The notes under the pieces: model-generated
The model's database searches: none
What the model saw: the letters and a program-made list of their open reading frames with translations, nothing else
Told to the model about the DNA's origin: nothing
Origin: Micromonospora vinacea
Lineage (GTDB): Bacteria; Actinomycetota; Actinomycetes; Mycobacteriales; Micromonosporaceae
Direction of reading: 5' to 3'
DNA: 64,000 bases
Assembly (NCBI RefSeq): GCF_015751785.1
Contig: NZ_JADOTY010000001.1
Span: 6,386,001-6,450,000 of the forward strand
Translations under genes and position numbers: made by a program
Shown: piece after piece, positions 15,762 to 22,174 of the stretch
How positions within the stretch are numbered: the first letter of the stretch is position 1
Layout of the letters: each line of letters begins with the position of its first letter

Positions 15762-16751
15762 ATGATCATCGAGAATGTCGCGTTCCCCGCCGGTCAGCAC
15801 TGTGAGACCACCACCCTCGGTGCCCTTTTGCGCCACGAGGGCCTGGACCTGTCCGAGCCCATGCTGTTCGGCCTCGGCGAAGGTCTGGGCTTCGTCTACT
15901 GGGATGCCAGGAGCATGGACTTTCCGTTCCTCGGTGGCCGTACCAAGCCGACCACGATCACCCGGTCCGTGGCCGACCGGCTGGGCCTGACATTGCAGAT
16001 CCAGGAGACCGCATCACCCGCCAAGGCGTGGCGGAACGTCGCCGCCTCCCTCGCCGCCGGACGCCCGGTCGGCCTGCAACTGGACTCCTACCACCTGGAC
16101 TACTTCACCACGAAGGTCCACTTCGGGGGCCACTTCGTGGCCATGTACGGCTACGACGACACCCACGCCTGCCTGATCGACACGGCTCAGCAGGGCGGCG
16201 CGGTGACGACCACACTGACGAGCCTGGCGCAGGCCCGCAACGAACGCGGTCCGATGACCGCCCGCCACCTCTCCTACACCGTCGCCAGCCCGACCGGCCA
16301 GCCGGACCTGGGCACCGCCATCCGGGCCAGCATCCGCAGCAACGCCGACACCTTTCTCAACCCACCCATCGCCAACCTCGGCCACCGGGGCATCGCCAAG
16401 GCGGCCCGGCAGGTCACCCGGTGGCTGGACCGCTCCCGCGACCCGTCACGCGACCTGCCGCTCGCCGCGACGCTGATGGAACACGGCGGAACCGGCGGCG
16501 CCCTGTTCCGCGCCATGTACCGCGACTTCCTCGCCGAGTGCGCCACGATCGTCGACAACGGCGACCTCCGCCTGGCTCACCAGATGTACGCCGAGATCGC
16601 CCCGATGTGGACCGAGGTCTCCCACCACATCGCGCTAGCCGGACAGACCTGCGACCCGGACCATCTCACCCACGCCTCGGCGATCCTCAGCGAACTCGCC
16701 GACCGGGAACGCCAGGCGATGCAGATCCTGTCCGGCATCCGCACCGACTGA
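15762..16751 (+). CDS. BtrH N-terminal-domain protein (peptidase/acyltransferase-like)
   Basis: It has 329 residues. The start MIIENVAFPAGQHCETTTLGALLRHEGLDLSEPMLFGLGEG matches the BtrH_N domain, with the conserved Cys in GQHCETTTL. The central HFGGHFVAMYGYDD supplies the expected His and Asp of a papain-like centre. The C-terminal 150 residues are helical (DUF4872-like). BtrH in butirosin biosynthesis transfers an acyl chain from a carrier protein to an aminoglycoside; other members are predicted Cys peptidases or acyltransferases. No aminoglycoside or peptide synthesis genes are near, so this is an orphan copy whose substrate cannot be named. It precedes a SigE-family sigma gene by 132 bases. 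Confidence 0.8.
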   Translation: MIIENVAFPAGQHCETTTLGALLRHEGLDLSEPMLFGLGEGLGFVYWDARSMDFPFLGGRTKPTTITRSVADRLGLTLQIQETASPAKAWRNVAASLAAGRPVGLQLDSYHLDYFTTKVHFGGHFVAMYGYDDTHACLIDTAQQGGAVTTTLTSLAQARNERGPMTARHLSYTVASPTGQPDLGTAIRASIRSNADTFLNPPIANLGHRGIAKAARQVTRWLDRSRDPSRDLPLAATLMEHGGTGGALFRAMYRDFLAECATIVDNGDLRLAHQMYAEIAPMWTEVSHHIALAGQTCDPDHLTHASAILSELADRERQAMQILSGIRTD

Positions 16752-16883
16752 CCGCCTCCAGATCCTCCGCGGCAATGACAGCCGACCGGCGTGCAACCCC
16801 CGGGCGGGAGGGCCGCGTCGTACGGCCGTGAGAGTCAGCGCAGAGAACAGACCCGTGATGGTCGCCGGAGAGGACAGAACCCG

Positions 16884-17375
16884 GTGAGGCGGGCCGACGA
16901 GACCGACTTCCACGACTTCGTCGCGCGCCGGATGGATCGCTGGCGACGCAGCGCGTTCCTGCTCTGCCAGGACTGGCACACCGCCGACGACGTCGTGTCG
17001 GTGACCGTGGCGAAGCTCTACCGGAACTGGCGCACGGCGGGTCGGGCGGACAACCGGGACGCGTACGCCCAGCGGGTCCTGACCCGCGCCTGGCTCGATG
17101 AGCGGCGCCGGCCCTGGAAGCGGCGGGAACAGGCGAGCGCGACGCTGCCGGACGTGGCCGCGGCGGCCCCGGAGACGGTCACCGACCGCGAAGGACTCGC
17201 CGCGCTGCTGCGTTCCCTCGGCCCGAAGCAGCGGGCAGTGCTCGTGCTCCGCTTTTACCTGGACTGCTCGGTGGAGGAAACCGCGCAGATCCTCGGCATC
17301 TCCACCGGCACCGTCAAGAGTCAGTCGGCCCGCGGGCTGGCGAACCTGCGCGCCGTCGTCACCGGCCACTCCTGA
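16884..17375 (+). CDS. SigE-family RNA polymerase sigma factor
   Basis: The product is about 163 residues. GTG 16884 has GGAGAGGACAG upstream and gives the usual VRRADETDFHDFVARRM start; earlier in-frame codons lack such a site. Region 2 covers residues 5-70 (RRSAFLLCQDWHTADDVVSVTVAKLYRNW) and region 4 the last 60 (SLGPKQRAVLVLRFYLDCSVEETAQILGISTGTVKSQSARGLANLRAVV). This is the short two-domain ECF type abundant in actinomycetes (SigE family). The next gene, 14 bases downstream, encodes a membrane-anchored protein probably acting as its anti-sigma partner. Confidence 0.92.
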   Translation: MRRADETDFHDFVARRMDRWRRSAFLLCQDWHTADDVVSVTVAKLYRNWRTAGRADNRDAYAQRVLTRAWLDERRRPWKRREQASATLPDVAAAAPETVTDREGLAALLRSLGPKQRAVLVLRFYLDCSVEETAQILGISTGTVKSQSARGLANLRAVVTGHS

Positions 17376-17389
17376 GGAAGAGGCAGCAG

Positions 17390-18232
17390 ATGGGTCACCA
17401 GTTGTTCGATGAGTTGATCGGGACGCCTCCGCCTCCCCAGGTGGACGTGGAGGGCATCGTCCGGCGCGAGCGGCGCGCGAGCCGTGCCCGGCTGGCCGGC
17501 GGTCCGCTGGCCGCTGTCCTGGCGCTGGCGGTCGGCGTCGGCATCGCCGTACACGATCAGGAGCCGGCTCGGTCGCTGGCCGCGCCCTCCCCCACCGCCG
17601 TGGGCACCGGCTTCCGCCTGGTCTTCGACACCGACGAGAGCGCCGAGGCCAGCGCGAAGCGCCTCGGCGCGGAGTTCGATGCCGCGCTGAGTGCGGTGGC
17701 GCCCGGGTCGACGTGGTTCTGGATCCCCAACCACGTGGGCGAGGCACGCCAGCCGGACGGGCGGCCGCCCGTGTTCACCCACAACGGCCGGGACGACATG
17801 GTCGACGGCGGATCCGGCCTGTCGTATCGGGGCCGGAAGGGTCCGCTGGGAGTGTCGATCTACCCCGACGTCCTCGAACCGGGACCGACCGGCCAGCCCG
17901 TCGATCCTTCGGCGCCCGACGGGCCCGCCGGATTCCACTGGCCGTGCGAGCTGCCGGAGGGCGCGGGAGACAACCGCTACCACCGCGTCTGCGTGGCCGG
18001 GACGACCCCCGGCGGCCTCCGGATGAAGACCGAGACGCTGACCGGGAAGCGGACCGCGAGCCTGCAGCACATCGTCTCGATCCAACTGCCGGGCAACCGG
18101 GCGCTCAGCGCGAGTGTCAGCAACATGGTGGGGGTCGACGAGCGGGCAGTCGCCGCGCAGCCGGAGCCACCGCTCTCCGCCGAGCAGCTCAGGGCCGTCG
18201 CGGTACGGGTCGCCGAGCGGATCAGGGCCTGA
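17390..18232 (+). CDS. Membrane protein, putative anti-sigma partner
   Basis: It has 280 residues. A cytoplasmic stretch of about 35 residues (HQLFDELIGTPPPPQVDVEGIVRRERRASRAR) precedes one transmembrane helix (LAGGPLAAVLALAVGVGIAVH, about residues 36-56). The remaining 220 residues lie outside, with paired Cys (FHWPCELPEG, HRVCVAG). The layout - short N-terminal domain, one helix and external sensor - is that of proteins encoded after SigE-family sigma genes. No zinc anti-sigma HxxxCxxC motif is visible, so its control of sigma is inferred from position. The 14-base gap after the sigma gene suggests one transcript. Confidence 0.7.
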   Translation: MGHQLFDELIGTPPPPQVDVEGIVRRERRASRARLAGGPLAAVLALAVGVGIAVHDQEPARSLAAPSPTAVGTGFRLVFDTDESAEASAKRLGAEFDAALSAVAPGSTWFWIPNHVGEARQPDGRPPVFTHNGRDDMVDGGSGLSYRGRKGPLGVSIYPDVLEPGPTGQPVDPSAPDGPAGFHWPCELPEGAGDNRYHRVCVAGTTPGGLRMKTETLTGKRTASLQHIVSIQLPGNRALSASVSNMVGVDERAVAAQPEPPLSAEQLRAVAVRVAERIRA

Positions 18233-18279
18233 GGGTCGGGATAATCAGGAGCTCTCGATCGCCTGAGCTGGAGGTCTCC

Positions 18280-18633
18280 ATGCGCGTCGTCCGCATCCTG
18301 CCCAACCTTCCGGTGGCTGACGTCAGCGCCGCGAAGGGCTTCTACACCGACTTTCTCGGCTTGAGCACCGAGGCGTTCAACCTGGGTTGGGTGGCCCGCT
18401 ACACCTCGTCCGACCCCGACGTGGCCGTGCAGCTCGTCTCCGGCGACGCCACCGCACCCGAGGATTCGGTCATCAGCGTGCAGGTGGACGACGTGGACGG
18501 CGCCTATGCCGAGGCACAGCGGCTCGGCTACGACATTGTGCACCCGCTGACGACCGAGCCGTGGGGCGTGCGCAGGTTCTTCGTCCGCGCCCCGGACGGC
18601 AACGTCATCAACGTGGCGGCGCACCGCTCCTGA
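18280..18633 (+). CDS. VOC (glyoxalase/bleomycin-resistance) family protein
   Basis: It has 117 residues. GGAG precedes the ATG at 18280. The VOC pattern is plain: LPVADVSAAKGFYTDFLGL at the start, then NLGWVARYTS, VQVDDVDGAYAEAQRLGYDIVHPLTTEPWGVRRFFVRAPDGNVINV. Such proteins are dimers that bind a metal or sequester a drug; the substrate cannot be read from the sequence. It lies 47 bases after the sigma/membrane pair and could be cotranscribed with it. Confidence 0.88.
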   Translation: MRVVRILPNLPVADVSAAKGFYTDFLGLSTEAFNLGWVARYTSSDPDVAVQLVSGDATAPEDSVISVQVDDVDGAYAEAQRLGYDIVHPLTTEPWGVRRFFVRAPDGNVINVAAHRS

Positions 18634-18657
18634 AGCGGTGCTGACAATCCCGGGGGA

Positions 18658-18693
18658 TTGACCCTCACCGAAGCCCGATGTTAACTGCACATC
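18658..18693 (+). promoter_or_regulatory. Promoter with LacI-type operator-like repeat
   Basis: TTGACC at 18658-18663 and TTAACT at 18681-18686 are separated by 17 bases. The -10 element sits in GATGT-N7-ACATC (18677-18693), an inverted repeat beginning GATGTTAAC. The GH43 gene promoter has the same GATGTTAAC start (31846). CGATGT half-sites recur at 18696 and 18706. A sugar-responsive LacI-family repressor is the likely reader. Confidence 0.45.
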
Positions 18694-18854
18694 AGCGATG
18701 TGGATCGATGTTCATCCGGTAGCCGTCAACCCGGCACGGTGGCACCGCTCCGCGTCGTCTCGACATCGCCCTCGTTTCGGCGGACGTGGGCACACCGGGG
18801 CAACTCCCGGGGTGCGAGACCTGCATCCGCGACGATCCAGAGGAGATCGTGTCG

Positions 18855-21011
18855 ATGAAGATGAAGATGACGCCGCCGCTACGAATCGCGCTCGCTGTTC
18901 TGCTCGCCGGTGGCGTCGTCGCCGTCGGACCGGCTGGACCAGTGACCGCGGCACGCACGGCATCGACTGCGGCCGAGGCCGCACCGCTGGGCAAGGTCCT
19001 GGTCTTCTCCAAGACCGCCGGCTTCCGCCACTCCTCCATCCCGAACGGCATCGCCGCCATCCAGCAGCTCGGCGCGGCGAACGGCTTCACCGTCACCGCC
19101 ACCGAGGACGCGGCGACCTTCACCACTGCCAACCTCGCGCAATACCAGGCGGTGGTCTTCCTCAGCACCACCGGCGATGTGCTCAACTCCGCCCAGCAGG
19201 GCGCGTTCGAGGCGTACGTGGCCGCCGGCGGTGGTTTCGTCGGAGTGCACGCCGCCGCCGACACCGAGTACGACTGGCAGTGGTACGGCGGGCTGGTCGG
19301 CGCCTACTTCGCCTCGCATCCGGCCACCCAGCAGGCGACAGTGCGAGCCGAGGACCGGGCCAACGCCTCGACCGCGCACCTGCCGTCGACCTGGACCCGC
19401 ACCGACGAGTGGTACAACTACCGGGCCAACCCCCGCTCGGCGGTCAAGGTGCTGGCCAGCCTCGACGAGTCGTCGTACACGGGTGGGTCGATGGGCGGCG
19501 ATCACCCGATCACCTGGTGCCACAGCTACGGCGGCGGACGCTCCTGGTACACCGGCCTCGGCCACACCGAGCAGAGCTACACCGACCCGAACTTCACCCG
19601 GATGCTGCTCGGCGGCATCCAGGTGGCGGCCGGGGCGGTGGCGGCCGACTGCCGGCCGGAGCCCGGCTACACCCCGCTGTTCGACGGCACCCAGGCCAGC
19701 CTCGGGCAGTGGCGGCAGGCGGGGCCGGGCGGCTTCACGCTGACCGACGGCACCCTCACGTCGAATGGCGGCATGGGGTTGCTCTGGTACCCGGTGCGCA
19801 CCTTCGCCAACTACTCGCTCAAGGTCGACTGGATGATGCCGGGCGACGACAACGGCGGGGTCTTCATCGGCTTCCCCGATCCGCAGGGCGACCCCTGGGC
19901 CCCGGTCGCCGCCGGTCACGAGATCCAGATCGACGCCACCGACGGCGACCCGACGCGCACCACCGGCAGCGTCTACAGCTTCCAGGCACCTGACCAGGCC
20001 GCCCGCGCTGCGGCGCTCAAGCCACCCGGCTCCTGGAACACCTACGAGATCGGCGTGCACGGCCAGCGGGTCGAGATCTGGCTCAACGGGGTCAAGATCA
20101 ACGACTACGTCAGCAGCCGGGCCATCGCCAACGGCTACATCGGGTTGCAGAACGACGGCGCCGGAATGGACATCAACTACCGCAACGTACGGATCAAGAC
20201 CGACGGCCCGAGTGAGCCACCCGCCACCGACCTGGCCCGGGGCCGGCCGATCACGGCGTCCAGCGTCGAACCGGGCAGCGTGCACGCGGCGGGCAACGCC
20301 GTGGACGGCAACACGACCACCCGCTGGGGCAGCGCGTACGCCGACCCGCAGTGGATCACCGTCGACCTGGGCGCCACGTACGCGATCAACCGGGTGCGGT
20401 TGGCCTGGGAGACGGCCCACGCGCGGGCGTACCAGGTGCAGGTCTCGCCGGACAACGTCACCTGGTCACCGGTGCACGCCACGACCACCGGAGACGGCGG
20501 CGTCGACGACCTCACGGTCACCGGCACCGGTCGTTACCTGCGGGTGTACGGCACCCAACGCGCCACCCAGTGGGGCTACTCGCTGTGGGACCTGAACGTC
20601 TACGGCACCGCCGCCGGCGGCACCCTGCTCTCCCGGGGCCGGCCGGTCACCACGTCGAGTGTGGAGCCGGGCAGCACACACGTGGCCGGCAACGCCGTGG
20701 ACGGCAACGCCACGACCCGCTGGGGCAGCGCGTACGCCGACCCGCAGTGGATCGCCGTGGACCTCGGCGCCTCCCGCACCCTCGACCGGGTCCGGCTGAC
20801 CTGGGAGGCGGCGTACGCGCGGGCGTACCAGATCCAGGTCTCTCCGGACAACCTCACCTGGACGCCGGTGCACACCACGACCACTGGCGACGGTGGTGTG
20901 GACGACATCGCCATCTCGGCCACCGGCCGCTACCTGCGCGTCCACGGCACCCAGCGGGCCCTGCCCGCGTACGGCTACTCGCTGTGGGAGCTGGAGGTCC
21001 ACGGCAGCTGA
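18855..21011 (+). CDS. Secreted ThuA / DUF1080 / double F5-8C (CBM32-like) protein
   Basis: The product is about 718 residues. ATG 18855 lies nine bases after GAGGAG (GTG 18849 is too close). Residues 1-32 form a signal peptide. Residues 40-265 are a ThuA trehalose-utilisation domain (VLVFSKTAGFRHSSIPNGI, GGGFVGVHAAADTEYDWQWY, DEWYNYRANPR, DHPITWCHSYGGGRSWYTGLGH). Residues 270-455 are DUF1080/LamG-type (LFDGTQASLGQWRQAG, NGGVFIGFPD). Two F5/8 type C carbohydrate-binding domains follow at about 460-590 and 594-717. It probably binds and cleaves an extracellular glycan or keto-disaccharide. The promoter carries an operator-like repeat shared with the GH43 gene. Confidence 0.88.
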   Translation: MKMKMTPPLRIALAVLLAGGVVAVGPAGPVTAARTASTAAEAAPLGKVLVFSKTAGFRHSSIPNGIAAIQQLGAANGFTVTATEDAATFTTANLAQYQAVVFLSTTGDVLNSAQQGAFEAYVAAGGGFVGVHAAADTEYDWQWYGGLVGAYFASHPATQQATVRAEDRANASTAHLPSTWTRTDEWYNYRANPRSAVKVLASLDESSYTGGSMGGDHPITWCHSYGGGRSWYTGLGHTEQSYTDPNFTRMLLGGIQVAAGAVAADCRPEPGYTPLFDGTQASLGQWRQAGPGGFTLTDGTLTSNGGMGLLWYPVRTFANYSLKVDWMMPGDDNGGVFIGFPDPQGDPWAPVAAGHEIQIDATDGDPTRTTGSVYSFQAPDQAARAAALKPPGSWNTYEIGVHGQRVEIWLNGVKINDYVSSRAIANGYIGLQNDGAGMDINYRNVRIKTDGPSEPPATDLARGRPITASSVEPGSVHAAGNAVDGNTTTRWGSAYADPQWITVDLGATYAINRVRLAWETAHARAYQVQVSPDNVTWSPVHATTTGDGGVDDLTVTGTGRYLRVYGTQRATQWGYSLWDLNVYGTAAGGTLLSRGRPVTTSSVEPGSTHVAGNAVDGNATTRWGSAYADPQWIAVDLGASRTLDRVRLTWEAAYARAYQIQVSPDNLTWTPVHTTTTGDGGVDDIAISATGRYLRVHGTQRALPAYGYSLWELEVHGS
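20239..21000 (+). repeat. Tandem F5/8C domain duplication (396-bp offset)
   Basis: The two C-terminal domains of the ThuA protein are repeated at an offset of 396 bases (132 codons): for example the VDGN-TTRWGSAYADPQW segment at 20301 and 20697. Protein and DNA are both highly similar between copies, which points to a fairly recent in-gene duplication or ongoing conversion. Confidence 0.85.
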
Positions 21012-21022
21012 GCGTGAGCCGG

Positions 21023-21499
21023 CTAGCGCAGTTCCGCGATCCTGGCCCGGGTGTCGGCCGGGGCCTCGGGGTGCCCGCGCTCGACGTCGGCCCGGACGTC
21101 GGCCACGGTCCTGCCGGCCAACTCTCGCCGCCAGGCCAGGTCGGCACCCCGCATGGCCTGGGCGAACGCGCAGGACTGTCGATAGTCGACACCCGTGTGC
21201 TCGCCCGGGCCCTTGCGGAGGATCTGGTCGCACTGGAACAGCTCCTCCGGGCCCTCGATCGCGGCCACGATGTCCAGGAGTGAGATCGCCGCCGGAGTCC
21301 GGGCCAGTTGGAAGCCTCCGCGCGGCCCCGAGGTCGAGGTGAGGATCCCGGCCCGGGCCAGGGCCTGGAGCTGCTTGTTCAGGTACGCCGGCGGCAGCTC
21401 GTAGAACGCCGCGAGGGTGCTGGTCGGCACCGGGGCGTCCAGCCAGCTCAGATTGAGGCACGTGTGGAGGGCCCATTCGACGCCCTGACTCATCCGCAT
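21023..21499 (-). CDS. Rrf2-family transcriptional regulator
   Basis: The product is about 158 residues from ATG 21499 (MRMSQGVEWALHTC); a longer in-frame start to 21541 would cross the operator. The N-terminal winged helix has GVEWALHTCLNLSWLDAPVPTSTLAAFYELPPAYLNKQLQALARAGILTSTSGPRGGFQLAR, the classic Rrf2 layout. The Cys residues (QCDQIL, QSCAFAQ) are few and not the CxxxxxCxxxxxC cluster of IscR/NsrR, so it probably does not hold an Fe-S cluster. It is divergent from a cupin gene; two matching inverted repeats lie between them. Confidence 0.88.
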   Translation of the reverse strand: MRMSQGVEWALHTCLNLSWLDAPVPTSTLAAFYELPPAYLNKQLQALARAGILTSTSGPRGGFQLARTPAAISLLDIVAAIEGPEELFQCDQILRKGPGEHTGVDYRQSCAFAQAMRGADLAWRRELAGRTVADVRADVERGHPEAPADTRARIAELR

Positions 21500-21501
21500 A
21501 T

Positions 21502-21524
21502 TCCTGGACTCTACCTGTCCAGGA
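21502..21524. promoter_or_regulatory. Rrf2 operator candidate 1
   Basis: TCCTGGACT-N5-TGTCCAGGA, an inverted repeat matching at 8 of 9 positions per arm. It lies immediately upstream of the Rrf2 start and is repeated almost exactly at 21561-21583, centre-to-centre distance 59 bases. Confidence 0.65.
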
Positions 21525-21560
21525 TTTGTGACGATCACCATGATCGCTGGCGTCGGCAGA

Positions 21561-21583
21561 TCCTGGACATCTAGTGTCTAGGA
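21561..21583. promoter_or_regulatory. Rrf2 operator candidate 2
   Basis: TCCTGGACA-N5-TGTCTAGGA, the second copy of the repeat, 26 bases before the cupin start. The pair suggests the regulator represses both itself and the cupin gene. Confidence 0.65.
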
Positions 21584-21609
21584 ATCGACGGACGACGAAG
21601 GAGCCGACA

Positions 21610-22077
21610 ATGACTTTGGTACGCGCAGCCCAGGCCGAGGTTCTCGACAGCGACCCGGCCAGCGTGATCACACTGCTCCTCGACCCCGAGCACACCGGCG
21701 GCGCCCTGACCAGCAACCGCACAGTGCTCAAGCACGGCACTGACGGTGCGCCCCCGCACCTGCACATCCACTCCGGTGAGCTGTTCTTCGTGCTCGACGG
21801 CGCCCTCGAGATGCTCGTCGACGACGAACTGCACACCCTTCACCAGGGAGACGCGCTCTTCGTCCCGCCGAACACCCCGCACGCCTTCGCCCCCGCCGAC
21901 GGCCGGGACGCCGACTTCCTCGTCGTGATCACCCCCGGAAAGCCCCGGTTCGACTACTACCGACTGCTCGACAAGGTGCACCGGGGCGAAGCCACCTGGC
22001 AGGACGTCGGCGAAACCCAGGACCGCTACGACAACCACTACGTGGACAGCCCGTTGTGGGCCGGCCGACGAGGCTGA
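21610..22077 (+). CDS. Cupin-domain protein
   Basis: It has 155 residues. GAAGGAG lies before the ATG. Cupin motif 1 reads PPHLHIHSGELFFVLDGALEMLVDD (G-x5-H-x-H-x3,4-E-x6-G) and motif 2 GDALFVPPNTPHAFA. The His, His, Glu and His metal ligands are all present, so it binds one metal ion. Likely roles are a small dioxygenase or isomerase such as a quercetinase-like enzyme. Control by the divergent Rrf2 regulator is likely because two Rrf2-type repeats lie in the promoter. Confidence 0.88.
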   Translation: MTLVRAAQAEVLDSDPASVITLLLDPEHTGGALTSNRTVLKHGTDGAPPHLHIHSGELFFVLDGALEMLVDDELHTLHQGDALFVPPNTPHAFAPADGRDADFLVVITPGKPRFDYYRLLDKVHRGEATWQDVGETQDRYDNHYVDSPLWAGRRG

Positions 22078-22118
22078 CCGGCGCGACCTGCCCGGGCAGA
22101 CGGTGACCGCAGACGACA

Positions 22119-22158
22119 GTTGCCCCGTCGGCGCGGGCGACCGCACCGACGGGGCAAC
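22119..22158. terminator. Bidirectional terminator hairpin
   Basis: A perfect 13-bp stem (22119-22131 with 22146-22158; GTTGCCCCGTCGG arm) with a 14-base loop, between the convergent cupin and carboxypeptidase genes. Confidence 0.7.
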
Positions 22159-22174
22159 GACTGTCGGACTGGCG

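Noticed and set aside
20466..21836. Long minus-strand frame spanning the ThuA gene end, Rrf2 gene and cupin gene
   Set aside because: It crosses three well-supported genes and their operators and has no recognisable domain.
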